A stretch of 64,000 nt of DNA from Roseiflexus sp. RS-1 (GCF_000016665.1 NC_009523.1:1054001-1118000); one strand, 5' to 3'. Shown: positions 45,013 through 55,885, numbered from the stretch's first letter. Notes: generated by a model from the sequence alone, not told the origin. Program-made: numbers and translations.

Positions 45013-45293
45013 AGCAGTTCGATATCGGCGGCAAGGATTTCGAGATCGGGACGTTCTTCTTCGATCCAGCGCAGCACCGCCTGGATCTGTCCTTCAACGT
45101 AGTCGCCCGACCCGGATACGCAGGCGATGCCGAGCACGGCGCGCCCGTAATTGTCGTGCGCATCGACTTCAGTGACCGAAACGTTGAAGCGGTTGCGCAT
45201 TCTGCCGAGCAGTGATTTCACGATGCTCCGTTTTTCTTTGAGCGAGCGAATGCCGGGCAGTCGCAGAGTGACCATGCATGCTGCAATAATCAT
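45009..45293 (-). CDS. DUF503 family protein
   Basis: The protein is 94 residues, the standard size. The signature is LRLPGIRSLKEKRSIVKSLLGRMRNRFNVSVTEVD, then YVEGQIQAVLRWIEE. The family (YlxP-like) often lies by ribosome-maturation genes such as rbfA. Here it is coupled by a 4-base overlap to the ChlI-like ATPase. Confidence 0.88.
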   Translation of the reverse strand: MIIAACMVTLRLPGIRSLKEKRSIVKSLLGRMRNRFNVSVTEVDAHDNYGRAVLGIACVSGSGDYVEGQIQAVLRWIEEERPDLEILAADIELL

Positions 45294-45311
45294 CGTACAG
45301 TTGATGGCGCT

Positions 45312-46010
45312 TTAGTTCCACGACCAGGGCCACAGGTCGGTATAACGATTCGGACCGGAGCGCGGCAACATGGCGAGTTCCACCTGAAGCATACCGGTGA
45401 TCTCGCGGATGCGCGTGGCGACATCGCATTCGAGCCAGCGTTGTTTGCGCTGATTGTCCACATGCAATCGGTGCGCCAGCCAGTAAGAGAGTTCGACCGC
45501 ATCAACCGGCAGGTCGTCACGCTCATACGTGCGACCGGTAACGCGCTCGATGGTCGTCCAGTATTGGTCATACGTCCGGTGCAGTTCACTCAGCAGAGCG
45601 GGGGAAAGGTTCGTAGTGTCTTCCGATAGTTGCGCTACTGAAGCAACAATGTACGGTTCGTGCTGCATGATGTACTGCACACGGAAACGACGCTGCCCCT
45701 GGGCAATCAGCAGGTAGCGTCCATCGTCGAAACGCTGGCTTTCGGTGATGCGCGCAATGGTGCCAACCTCGAAAGGCACAACCGCCTCGCGCAGAATATC
45801 GTCGTCGATACCTATCTGACGGCGCAAACTGCGGATGAACGGATCATCGGGATTGACCTCGCTGCCCGAACGGAGTAGAACAATCCCGAACGGTTGTTGT
45901 TGTTCCAGGCATTGACCGATCATGAGGCGATACCGCTCCTCGAAGATATGGAGCGATATTGGCGCGCCCGGAAACAACACCGTATGCAATGGAAAGAGTG
46001 GTAGTTTCAT
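45312..46010 (-). CDS. LON substrate-binding domain protein
   Basis: The protein is 232 residues. It begins MKLPLFPLHTVLFPGAPISLHIFEERYRLMI, the hallmark of the Lon N-terminal domain, and continues with FGIVLLRSG and AQGQRRFRV. There is no AAA+ or Ser-Lys protease part, so it is a stand-alone LON-domain protein of the YcaL/PF02190 kind. It may present substrates to proteases, but this is unproven. It ends 18 bases before DUF503 and starts 3 bases after argJ. Confidence 0.9.
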   Translation of the reverse strand: MKLPLFPLHTVLFPGAPISLHIFEERYRLMIGQCLEQQQPFGIVLLRSGSEVNPDDPFIRSLRRQIGIDDDILREAVVPFEVGTIARITESQRFDDGRYLLIAQGQRRFRVQYIMQHEPYIVASVAQLSEDTTNLSPALLSELHRTYDQYWTTIERVTGRTYERDDLPVDAVELSYWLAHRLHVDNQRKQRWLECDVATRIREITGMLQVELAMLPRSGPNRYTDLWPWSWN

Positions 46011-46013
46011 AGG

Positions 46014-47213
46014 TTATGGCTCCGCGCCGGTGGTGCACGTCCACACTGTGGCAGCGCCGGCGCCGTTGTGCAGGTCGATCAAGAGTTCGACCTCCGGTCC
46101 TGAGAGCGCCTGGATCAGTTCAGCAGGCTCGAAACGCTTCGACAATCCCTCATTCATCACTGTCACCGCGCCGACGCGCAGTTCGAGCAGATCGGGGCGC
46201 AGATCGACCCCGCTGGCGCCGACGGCGACGAGCATGCCGCCCCAATCGGGCAGGTTACGGGCGCACATGAGGCGCACTGCTGTCGATCGTGCGACGGCGC
46301 GCGCTATCTGCGCCGCGTCGGCGTCGGTAGCTGCGCCGCGCACGGTGACGAGAATATGTTTACCGCCGGATGCCGCATCGCGCAATATCTGCTGCGCCAG
46401 ATCATAACAGAGCGCATCGAGCGCCTGTTGCCATGCGCCAAGTTCCCGCGACCCATCGACAATCGGCGGTCCGCCAGCTGCCCCGTTCGCCAGCACCAGC
46501 ACCGCATCGTTCGGACTGACGTCGCCGTCGATATACAGTCGTCCAAACGAGCGACTCACACTCTGATCGAGGGCGCGCATCAGCAGGCGCGATTCGATCG
46601 GTGCATCGGTGGTGATGACGCAGAGCAGCGTTGCCAGGTTCGGGCTGACCATCCGCCCTCCTTTCGCCATACCTGCCAGCGTCACCGTGCGCCCCTCACG
46701 GAGCGAGACGCGCAGAGCGCGTTCCTTCGGTCGCGTCTCGCTCGTCAGAATGGCGAGTGCAGCGCGTCGCCCGCCGTTGCTGTCGAGTTCGGATGCAGCA
46801 CGGCGAATCCCTTCGCGCATCCGGTCGAGCGGCGGCGCAACGCCGATCTGCCCTGTCGAGAGCATCAAGACGCTGTCGCGTGGCACTTCCAGTTCTTCCG
46901 CAGCAATTTTAGCGCAATGCACAACCGTTGCCAGTCCGGGTTGACCGGTGCCAGCATTGGCATGCCCGGCGTTAATGACGACTGCGCGAATATTGTCGCG
47001 CTTACGCGCCAGGATCGCCTGATTGAAGAAGATCGGCGCAGCAACGATGAGATTGGTGGTGAAGAGCGCCGCAGTCTGGCAGGGATATTGTGAGTACACA
47101 ATCGCCAGATCGCGGGCGCGGATCTCCTTCAGCCCGCATGAGACGCCGGTGGCGCGAAACCCTGCCGGGCTTGAAACATGCCCGTCTTCAATAATATTGT
47201 AACTCATAGTCAT
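46014..47213 (-). CDS. argJ: Glutamate N-acetyltransferase / ornithine acetyltransferase family (ArgJ)
   Basis: The protein is 399 residues, the full ArgJ length. FRATGVSCGLKE, AALFTTN, INAGHANAGTG and the self-cleavage region NLATLLCVITTDAPI (cleavage before Thr) are present, as is DGDVSPNDAVLVLANG near 250. The enzyme moves acetyl from N-acetylornithine to glutamate in the arginine pathway. Some usually strict positions vary: His in INAGHAN where Asn is common, and Ser for Thr in DGDVSPND. An ArgJ paralogue of altered activity is therefore possible. It begins right at the rlmI-like stop. Confidence 0.88.
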   Translation of the reverse strand: MTMSYNIIEDGHVSSPAGFRATGVSCGLKEIRARDLAIVYSQYPCQTAALFTTNLIVAAPIFFNQAILARKRDNIRAVVINAGHANAGTGQPGLATVVHCAKIAAEELEVPRDSVLMLSTGQIGVAPPLDRMREGIRRAASELDSNGGRRAALAILTSETRPKERALRVSLREGRTVTLAGMAKGGRMVSPNLATLLCVITTDAPIESRLLMRALDQSVSRSFGRLYIDGDVSPNDAVLVLANGAAGGPPIVDGSRELGAWQQALDALCYDLAQQILRDAASGGKHILVTVRGAATDADAAQIARAVARSTAVRLMCARNLPDWGGMLVAVGASGVDLRPDLLELRVGAVTVMNEGLSKRFEPAELIQALSGPEVELLIDLHNGAGAATVWTCTTGAEP

Positions 47214-48416
47214 CTACCACACACGACAGATCAGACCTTTCAGGTATTCTCCTTCGGGAAAGGTCAGCAGCACCGGATGATCGGGGCTTTGGGACAGCCG
47301 TTCGATGATCTGCACATCGCGGTGTGCGTCGAGCGCTGCGCCGAACACCACCTTCTGGAACAGGTCGGCAGACACCAGCCCTGAGCACGAGAAGGTCGCC
47401 AGAATGCCGCCGGGACGCAGCAGGTGCATCGCCTGCATGTTAATGTCCTTATAGCCGCGGGTAGCACGTTCAACCTGCGATTGCGAAGTGGCGAATTTGG
47501 GCGGATCGAGAATGACGACATCGAAACGACGCTGTTCCTCGCGATAGCGCCGCAGCAGTTTGAAGGCATCGCCAGGCGCTGTTTCCACCGGTGTTGCGAC
47601 CATGTTGAGGGTCAGACCCTCACGAAGCATACTCAGTGCCGCCTCGCTGGTGTCGACTGCCGTGATGTGGCGCGCCCCTGCGCGCGCTGCTGCAATCGTG
47701 AAGCCGCCGGTGTAACAAAAGCAGTCAAGCGTCTCCGCACCGTTGCAGTGCGCCGCAACGCGCAACCGATTGAACGCCTGATCCAGATAGGCCCCGGTTT
47801 TTTGCCCGGCGCCCAGGTCTACCACGTGCCAGATGTCGCCCGGAAGGCGCATACGCAGGCGTGCGGGCGGCGTTTCACCCCAGAGAACGCCGGATGCTGG
47901 CGGGAGACCCTCCTTCTCGCGCACATCGGCGTCGCTGCGCTCATAAATGCCGCGCGGCGCGAGGGTTTCCACCAGGATGCGCGTCACAGCTGCACTGCGC
48001 TGCGCCATTGCCTGGGTCAACAGTTGCACCACCAGAAAGCCAGCATAGTAATCGACGATCAGTCCGGGTATGCCGTCAGACTCGGCATAGATCAGGCGGC
48101 ATGCTCCTTCGTTGGCGAGCATGCCGAGTCTGCGGCGACCATCAATCGCCCGCTCGATGCGCCGACGGATAAGCGCATCATCGATCGGTTCGTCCGGCTC
48201 CCATGTAAACAGGCGGATGCGAATCTGCGATCCGGCGCTCCAGCACCCGCGCGCCAGCCACTCGCCCTCGGCGGAACGCACATCGACCACCGCGCCGCGT
48301 TCGGGCTGACGACCCTGAATACGCGCGATTGCACCGGAAAATACCCACGGATGGCGTTGAACCACGGGCCGCTCTTTGCCTGGCTGCAACGTGACGGTTG
48401 TCATAGGGTACGACAC
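47214..48416 (-). CDS. rlmI: RlmI-like 23S rRNA (cytosine-C5) methyltransferase, intact paralogue
   Basis: The protein is 400 residues. A PUA-like N-terminus (VQRHPWVFSGAIARIQG), the Rossmann start TLDCFCYTGGFTIAAARAGARHITAVD near 225-250, and motif IV FDVVILDPPKFA are present, with the catalytic TFSCSG. This matches RlmI (YccW), which methylates C1962 of 23S rRNA. It is homologous to the gene broken by IS110 at 31132-33504, which probably makes that loss tolerable. Its TAG stop is followed directly by the argJ ATG. Confidence 0.88.
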   Translation of the reverse strand: MSYPMTTVTLQPGKERPVVQRHPWVFSGAIARIQGRQPERGAVVDVRSAEGEWLARGCWSAGSQIRIRLFTWEPDEPIDDALIRRRIERAIDGRRRLGMLANEGACRLIYAESDGIPGLIVDYYAGFLVVQLLTQAMAQRSAAVTRILVETLAPRGIYERSDADVREKEGLPPASGVLWGETPPARLRMRLPGDIWHVVDLGAGQKTGAYLDQAFNRLRVAAHCNGAETLDCFCYTGGFTIAAARAGARHITAVDTSEAALSMLREGLTLNMVATPVETAPGDAFKLLRRYREEQRRFDVVILDPPKFATSQSQVERATRGYKDINMQAMHLLRPGGILATFSCSGLVSADLFQKVVFGAALDAHRDVQIIERLSQSPDHPVLLTFPEGEYLKGLICRVW

Positions 48417-48533
48417 ACGGTCACAGGTATTCGGTCTACTGTAACACGCTTATGGGGGATAGTCAATGGTTGTGATACCTGTTCTGCCGCTCTCGTGCTA
48501 TCGAATGGATGAGAATAGTTTACACTGCCGGTA

Positions 48534-49217
48534 TCAGAACCCGAAAGCGACATGCTCGTAGTCGGTACAGAGCAGATAAAGCGGCGGTTCGTCCTCTTCG
48601 ATCAGCGGAAAGCGTCCGATGGGATGCAGAAAGCGATTGTCGGCGGCATCATCGTTGATCGACGAAACCTCGCCAGCCAGCACTCGACCGCCCTCCGCCC
48701 AGAATGCGTGGTACAGGAGCGGCGGGAGTGTGATACTTTCGCCAGGGTGCAACACGACGACGCCACCGGGAGCGACCGTGCGACGCATGCCATCAGTACT
48801 CACCTCGATCATGCGGGTCTCATCGAGGCGCTCATCCGGCGTCGAGTGGTAGAGTTGCACTACCAGCGCGCCGCCGCCGCGATTGATGATATCTTCGGTC
48901 TTCTTCCAGTGGAAATGCAACGGCGTGATCTGTCCATCTTCGACGATCAGTATCTTTTCGGCATACGGTTTGCGTGCAGGATCGCGGGGGTTGCCGTTAC
49001 GCAGGGTGAACAGGGTCAGACCGGTGCGCGCGAAATCCCCTGTACCGAAATCGGTGACATCCCAGCCGAGTCGATTGGCAACGATTTCGGCGCACTCTGG
49101 TCCACGGGCGCGCCACTCGTCGGGGGACCAGTAAGCGAATGGCGGCAGATAGAAGCCGCGTTTGCGGATATATGCGTCGGCGGTGCGCAAAATGGTGTTA
49201 ATAGCGGAACGTCGCAT
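48534..49217 (-). CDS. D-lyxose isomerase-like cupin
   Basis: The protein is 227 residues. The metal-binding cupin core reads QITPLHFHWKKTEDIINRGGG (His, His, Glu) with a later His in LLYHAFW. This arrangement is that of D-lyxose ketol-isomerase (YdaE type), which interconverts lyxose and xylulose. The start is near AGGACG. No sugar transporter or kinase is next to it. The family match is good, but the physiological substrate is not proven. Confidence 0.8.
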   Translation of the reverse strand: MRRSAINTILRTADAYIRKRGFYLPPFAYWSPDEWRARGPECAEIVANRLGWDVTDFGTGDFARTGLTLFTLRNGNPRDPARKPYAEKILIVEDGQITPLHFHWKKTEDIINRGGGALVVQLYHSTPDERLDETRMIEVSTDGMRRTVAPGGVVVLHPGESITLPPLLYHAFWAEGGRVLAGEVSSINDDAADNRFLHPIGRFPLIEEDEPPLYLLCTDYEHVAFGF

Positions 49218-49377
49218 AGGTCAGGACCCTTGCTCTCTGATCGATTGCGCGAATGTCCTCATCCTGCAACAGACATGATCACGTTTTGTCCTGGACGGCG
49301 CGTGTATATTTTATTCAGTGGAAGGCGTCCGTTTGCGCAACCCGGACGTCGCTTCCTATTGTACCACTCTGCGATTG

Positions 49378-50643
49378 ATGCGTTTCACGGCGTTCCGTGA
49401 GAGGAGGACAGGGAATGGTTCATCTGCGTATCACGCCCATCTTTCACCGGCGCTGGTTGCGGTTATGCTCGTATGTATCACGCTGCTGTCGTTCACTCCA
49501 TCTGCATCTGCGCAATCGGCGCCGCCGCGACGCCCCTGTTCGTTCGATGATCCCAGCGGATGGGTCACCTGCTCACCCTACTATCTGTACCGCCGACCGA
49601 GAGAACTGAAGGATGTCTATTTTACGCGCTACTACCCTGAGACGCGGCATAATCTGTATCTGCCCTTTCTGAAGTACTGGGATCGTATGGGAGGATTGCC
49701 GGTCTTCGGGTACCCCATCAGCGAAGCGTTTCTGGAGCAGATCGAGGGGCGCTGGTACATGGTTCAGTATTTCGAGCGTCAGCGCTTTGAATGGCACTAT
49801 GATCCGGACAATCCCGATCATTATCGCGACGATTATCCTTCGAAGGAATACTGGTTGCCGCTGGCGCAGAGTGTCCGTCTCGGTCGGCTGGGAGTCGAGG
49901 CGCTGAGCCGTCAGGGGCGCGACTGGCAAACATTTCCGAAGGGTGATCCTGCGGCGCCGCACTTCTTCCAGGAAACGGGGCACGCAATTGCGCCGGAGTT
50001 CTGGGGATACTGGTCGAGCCACGGGCTGGAGATGGATGGCAGACCCGGCTTTTCCAGCGCTGAGAGCCTGGCGCTGTTCGGGTATCCAATCTCTGAAGCG
50101 CAGGTCGAGCATGGGCGTCTCACCCAGTGGTTCGAGCGGGCGCGGTTCGAGTATTTCCCGGAATTTGCCGGAACGCCGTATGTGGTTCAGCTGGGGCTTC
50201 TGGGCAGGGAACTGGCAGAGGAACGGAGCGGGGAAGAACCGTTCCTGCCGACGGAGACGCTCAGTATGGCCAACGCTGCCAGGCAACGCATGCTGCTGGC
50301 ATCGGGTCAGGCGCTCCAGCGTCCGCTAAAATCGCGCCCGGAGTTGCAGGCGGCGGCTGATCAGGTTGCCGCAGAATGGAGTGACGCATTCTTCAACGGG
50401 AGCGATGTCAGGAAGAGCATGGAGCGCATAGGCGCGACATATGCCAGTATGGGGAATTCTCTTGCACCGTCGATGTGGGGCATTCACCCCCATGACCCGA
50501 TTGGGGGAATAATGAATAGGATGCGGTCAAATTTCTCCGATGACGGTCGTCATCTCATCGCGCTGACCATCGGCGTGTATGGTCCTGTCTGGTACCTTGA
50601 TACGCCGGTCGTGCCCATGGTTTTTATCCCGGAATGGGAGTAA
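49378..50643 (+). CDS. Secreted protein with two LGFP-like FGYPIS repeats
   Basis: The protein is about 421 residues. A hydrophobic signal (LVAVMLVCITLLSFTPSASA, cleavage after Ala) leads into a mature part with two similar modules: GLPVFGYPISEAFLEQIEGRWYMVQYFERQRFEWH and LALFGYPISEAQVEHGRLTQWFERARFEYFP. These resemble LGFP-type cell-surface repeats common in Chloroflexota. The C-terminus after about 290 is unrecognised. The best RBS (AGGAGG, 49402-49407) serves ATG 49415, which is in another frame, so I took ATG 49378 in the long frame. A truncated copy lies at 55924-56814. Confidence 0.72.
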   Translation: MRFTAFRERRTGNGSSAYHAHLSPALVAVMLVCITLLSFTPSASAQSAPPRRPCSFDDPSGWVTCSPYYLYRRPRELKDVYFTRYYPETRHNLYLPFLKYWDRMGGLPVFGYPISEAFLEQIEGRWYMVQYFERQRFEWHYDPDNPDHYRDDYPSKEYWLPLAQSVRLGRLGVEALSRQGRDWQTFPKGDPAAPHFFQETGHAIAPEFWGYWSSHGLEMDGRPGFSSAESLALFGYPISEAQVEHGRLTQWFERARFEYFPEFAGTPYVVQLGLLGRELAEERSGEEPFLPTETLSMANAARQRMLLASGQALQRPLKSRPELQAAADQVAAEWSDAFFNGSDVRKSMERIGATYASMGNSLAPSMWGIHPHDPIGGIMNRMRSNFSDDGRHLIALTIGVYGPVWYLDTPVVPMVFIPEWE

Positions 50644-50661
50644 CTCAGACATCTGAAGTAT

Positions 50662-50677
50662 CGTCGTTTAGACGACG
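50662..50677 (+). terminator. Short hairpin after the secreted protein gene
   Basis: CGTCGT-TTAG-ACGACG starts 19 bases after the stop. The same hairpin follows the truncated copy (near 56833). A weak terminator is possible. Confidence 0.4.
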
Positions 50678-50689
50678 CATGAAACACGA

Positions 50690-51100
50690 TGCAATACCGC
50701 CATCGCTCCTGCTCGTTATGCCGACGCGCCAGCACTGATGATCGCTGTCATGCAGGATTGCGGCGATGCCACGCTGAGGCGGAGCGGGGTCGGGGCGCGG
50801 CATGCCGCGCCCTGACGGGCAATGACGGCGCGTGCGGCGTCTCGTCGTTGCGCCTTGCCTGTATCGATGTGCACGCGATCGTCAACGCGCTGCTCTCCAA
50901 ACAATGATACGCTGCGAAAACTGGCGCGACACGCGCTGAATCGCGACCCGGCGCCGTCCATCAGCGTCCTGGACACCCAATCAGTCAAGACGACCGAAGC
51001 AGACGGAGAGTGCAGCTTCGACGGGAGAAATAAGAGGGCGATCAGAAAACCGAATTTGTGGTACTATGATGGCAGCCATGCCGTTCTGATGAGGGGCAAT
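50690..51100 (+). pseudogene. IS5-like transposase remnant, copy 1
   Basis: Fragments in frame-shifted order resemble IS5/DUF4096 transposases: INDTLRK-like DTLRKLARHALNRDP, then SISVLDTQSVKTTEADGE. No intact frame covers it. It is related to the copy at 51100-51537 and to that at 56900-57300. Confidence 0.75.
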
Positions 51101-51105
51101 TGGTA

Positions 51106-51537
51106 ATGCCATACCGTGCATTGCGATCCTCTCCAACAAAGTATGCGACCGATCTGACCGATGAACCATGGGCTGCTCTCGTGCCGCTGGTCGCCACCCC
51201 GTCGCCCAACGGCGGCCGCCCGACCGACATTGATCGCCGCGCGATCGTCAACGCGCTGCTTTCCAAAAATCGCACGGGCCGTCAATGGCGCATGCGTCCG
51301 AACGATGTTCCGCCGATGAGTTCCGTTCGCTCCTATTTCGACACATGGAGTCGTGATGGAACCTTTATCAAAATCAATGATACGCTGCGGAAACCGGCGC
51401 GACACGCGCTGAGTTGCGACTCGGAGCCGTCTATCAGCATCCTGGATGCTCAATCCGTCACAACGACCGAAGCAGGCGGCGAACGTGGCTATGATGGGGA
51501 AAAAGGTCAATGGACGCAAACAGCAACGTTGAGTTGA
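51106..51537 (+). pseudogene. IS5-like transposase, truncated N-terminal copy
   Basis: An open frame of about 143 residues: LTDEPWAALVPLV..., a GRQWRMRPNDVPPMSSVRSYFDTWSRDGTF segment of the DUF4096 N-terminal domain, then SISILDAQSVTTTEAGGERGYDGEK, which precedes the catalytic DDE half in complete members. The DDE half is missing after VDT-type sequence. No terminal repeats are recognised. Confidence 0.8.
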
Positions 51538-51991
51538 TACGAATGGGTTCCTGGGGCGTGTGCTCGTCCATCCGATGGACATTTCAGATGACGAAGGCGC
51601 CGAATGGCTTTTCGCCGCGCATCATCAATCATTTCCTCTAATGCACGAGATTCGCGTTGATGAGGGGTAAAAAGGATGAGATGCATGGCTGCGACAGAAC
51701 ACGGCGATACGCCTGAATGTCATTGAAAAACCGCCCGGATAAACAGGAAGTGCCGTCATTCCGAAGCGATGGCTGGCGGAACGCTCGATTGCGTAGGCGG
51801 GACGCAATCGGTTGGCGAAGAAAGCATCCAATCGCAATCCAGAATCGTGTAAGCCTTTCTTTATCTTGGTTTGATGGCAATGCTCCTGAATCGGCTTTAT
51901 CCAAGATGTTAGTTTTTTCACGCTCTCAGCTTCTGCATAGGAAGCTATTATTGACTATCAGTAGTTTCGTTCTAAAAAAGGGAGTAGTTCA
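51538..51991. other. Intergenic stretch before WD40 gene
   Basis: No gene is supported. The last 100 bases turn AT-rich and hold a GGGAG RBS before ATG 51992. The first 100 bases look like decayed IS sequence. Confidence 0.5.
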
Positions 51992-54082
51992 ATGGAAATA
52001 TTGGAAATAGTACTGGAAACAGTGCTGAGAGCATTGCGTGACCCAATCTGGCAAGGAGTTGGAGTTATAATATCAATATTGCTGATATTAGCACAAATTC
52101 ATCCCGAAAGAGCTAAAGTTTTTATTTCTACGAGTATTGTTATTTTGATTGGGGTATTTATTGCACAATTTTTCGTAGGAGGAAATGGTAAAAATCTTGA
52201 TGAACCGAATGCTACTCCTCTGCCACGCACTATGATCGTCTCTAGCCCTGCCCCGATGTCGACCAGCCCGCCCTACCCGCAACCGGTGCAATCCATCAGC
52301 GTGGAGAACGCTGCGCGCGTCGCACAACTGGCACGCTGGGGGAGGGGGAGAGTGGAAAATCTTGCCTTCTCGCCTGACGGGCGGCTGCTGGCGGTTGCTA
52401 CCGGCATCGGTCTCTACCTCTACGACATTCCGGCGCTGAGCGAGGTGCGCTTCATTGCCACCGATGCGGCGGTCTTCGACATTGCCTTCTCCCCCGACGG
52501 ACGGCTGCTCGCCTCCGGGTCACCGGATAAGACCGTCCGCCTGTGGGACGCGGCGAGCGGGCGGCTCGTGCGCACGCTAAAGGGGCATGGCGACTCGGTG
52601 TTCAGCGTCGCCTTCGCCCCCGACGGACGGCTGCTCGCCTCCGGGTCACCGGATAAGACCGTCCGGCTGTGGGACGTGGCGAGCGGGCAGCTCGTGCGCA
52701 CGCTGGAGGGGCATACTGACTGGGTGTTCAGCGTCGCCTTCGCCCCCGACGGACGGCTGCTCGCCTCCGGGTCACTGGATAAGACCGTCCGGCTGTGGGA
52801 CGCGGCGAGCGGGCAGCTCGTGCGTGCGCTGGAGGGGCATACCGACTCGGTGTTGAGCGTCGCCTTCGCCCCCGACGGACGGCTGCTCGCCTCCGGGTCA
52901 CCGGATAAGACCGTCCGCCTGTGGGACGCGGCGAGCGGGCAGCTCGTGCGCACGCTGGAAGGACATACCAACTGGGTGCGCAGCGTCGCCTTCGCCCCCG
53001 ACGGGCGGCTGCTCGCCTCCGGGTCATCGGATAAGACCGTCCGGCTGTGGGACGCGGCGAGCGGGCAGCTCGTGCGCACGCTGGAAGGGCATACCAGTGA
53101 TGTGAACAGCGTCGCCTTCTCCCCCGACGGGCGGCTGCTCGCCTCCGCGTCTGCCGACGGCACGATCCGGCTGCGGGACGCGGCGAGCGGGCAGCGTGTC
53201 AGCGCGCTCGAAGGGCATACCGACATTGTGGCCGGCCTCTCCATATCACCTGATGGACGGCTGCTTGCTTCCGCTGCGTGGGATAGCGTCATCTCTTTGC
53301 AGGAGGCGGCAACCGGCCGGCGCGTGCGCGCGCTGGAAGGGCATACCGACGCGGTATTCAGCGTCGCGTTTGCTCCCGACGGGCGGCTGCTTGCCTCCGG
53401 CGCTCGCGACAGCACCGTCCGGCTGTGGGATGCGGCGAGCGGGCAGCTCCTGCGCACGCTAAAGGGGCATGGCAGCTCGCATGGCAGCTCGGTGTGGAGC
53501 GTCGCGTTTTCTCCCGACGGGCGGCTACTCGCCTCCGGGTCGCTGGACAACACCATCCGGCTGTGGGACGCGGCGAGCGGTCAGCTCGTGCGCACGCTGG
53601 AAGGGCATACCAGTGATGTGAACAGCGTCGCCTTTTCCCCCGACGGGCGGCTACTCGCCTCCGGCGCTCGCGACAGCACCGTCCGGCTGTGGGACGTGGC
53701 GAGCGGGCAGCTCCTGCGCACGCTGGAGGGGCATACTGACTGGGTGAACAGCGTCGCCTTCTCCCCCGACGGACGGCTGCTCGCCTCCGGGTCACCGGAT
53801 AAGACCGTCCGCCTGTGGGACGCGGCGAGCGGGCAGCTCGTGCGCACGCTGGAAGGGCATACTGGTAGGGTGCTCAGCGTCGCCTTCTCCCCCGACGGGC
53901 GGTTGCTCGCGTCGGGAGGGCGTGATTGGACTGTGCGGTTATGGGACGTCCAGACCGGGCAGCTCGTGCGCACGCTGGAGGGGCATACGAATTTGGTGAG
54001 CAGCGTCGTCTTCTCCCCCGACGGGCGGCTGCTTGCCTCCGGGTCGGATGATGGCACCATCCGGCTGTGGGGCGTACCATGA
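51992..54082 (+). CDS. Membrane-anchored protein with 14 WD40 repeats
   Basis: The protein is 696 residues. The first 75 residues carry two membrane segments (VGVIISILLILAQ and VFISTSIVILIGVFIAQFF) and are AT-rich. A Ser/Thr/Pro linker follows. From about residue 112 there are 14 WD40 units of about 42 residues with the pattern SVAFSPDGRLLASGS-x-DKTVRLWD. That would form two seven-bladed propellers, probably outside the membrane or as a cytoplasmic scaffold. Units 8 and 7 are the most diverged (WDSVISLQEAATG). High DNA identity between units points to recent expansion. Function unknown, probably protein binding. Confidence 0.92.
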   Translation: MEILEIVLETVLRALRDPIWQGVGVIISILLILAQIHPERAKVFISTSIVILIGVFIAQFFVGGNGKNLDEPNATPLPRTMIVSSPAPMSTSPPYPQPVQSISVENAARVAQLARWGRGRVENLAFSPDGRLLAVATGIGLYLYDIPALSEVRFIATDAAVFDIAFSPDGRLLASGSPDKTVRLWDAASGRLVRTLKGHGDSVFSVAFAPDGRLLASGSPDKTVRLWDVASGQLVRTLEGHTDWVFSVAFAPDGRLLASGSLDKTVRLWDAASGQLVRALEGHTDSVLSVAFAPDGRLLASGSPDKTVRLWDAASGQLVRTLEGHTNWVRSVAFAPDGRLLASGSSDKTVRLWDAASGQLVRTLEGHTSDVNSVAFSPDGRLLASASADGTIRLRDAASGQRVSALEGHTDIVAGLSISPDGRLLASAAWDSVISLQEAATGRRVRALEGHTDAVFSVAFAPDGRLLASGARDSTVRLWDAASGQLLRTLKGHGSSHGSSVWSVAFSPDGRLLASGSLDNTIRLWDAASGQLVRTLEGHTSDVNSVAFSPDGRLLASGARDSTVRLWDVASGQLLRTLEGHTDWVNSVAFSPDGRLLASGSPDKTVRLWDAASGQLVRTLEGHTGRVLSVAFSPDGRLLASGGRDWTVRLWDVQTGQLVRTLEGHTNLVSSVVFSPDGRLLASGSDDGTIRLWGVP

Positions 54083-54164
54083 GATGGTTGTAGCGATAAC
54101 AATGGAAGTGCACTGAGAAGGTTCATTCAGACGCACCACTGTGCCGTAAGCATTTGACCGCGTT

Positions 54165-54195
54165 GATACCGTTGTACGTACGTACAAAGGGTATC
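54165..54195. repeat. Long palindrome
   Basis: TTGTACGTACGTACAA (54172-54187) is a perfect 16-base palindrome, flanked by GATACC (54165) and GGTATC (54190). It could be a hairpin or a protein-binding site. No T-run follows. Confidence 0.6.
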
Positions 54196-54476
54196 TACAA
54201 TCGTGGCTACCCTCCGTTCGCAATCACAGTCGAGCGCTAAGCTACAGCAGCCATGTGGTTACCGTCACAACACGGTACTGCCGCGTTTCACCTATATCGA
54301 GCAGCAAATTCACCACATCGAGAGACGGTTCACGAATTGCTCTAAAGGATAGAGGACAGAAATGCCTGAACCTCTCCTTCAGAGCATCTCGGTACGCTGT
54401 TTCGGACAGGCTTTGAGAATCTGAGTAAAACCCCAGGTTGCTTATCAGAATCTGGGTGCATATCTGAAACTATCTG

Positions 54477-54676
<200 letters not shown>

Positions 54677-54775
54677 AAGTCATCTGTTCTATTCCGCCGG
54701 ATACTTTTGCGCTCCATTACAGCGGAGAAGTGAGTGGTGAAGTAAGAGGAGTATTACACCTACCGGTAAGAGCCT

Positions 54776-55885
<1,110 letters not shown>

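Noticed and set aside
52420-53556. Long antisense frame (378 residues) across the WD40 gene
   Set aside because: It is a mirror of the repetitive GC-rich WD40 DNA; the sense frame has a clear domain structure.
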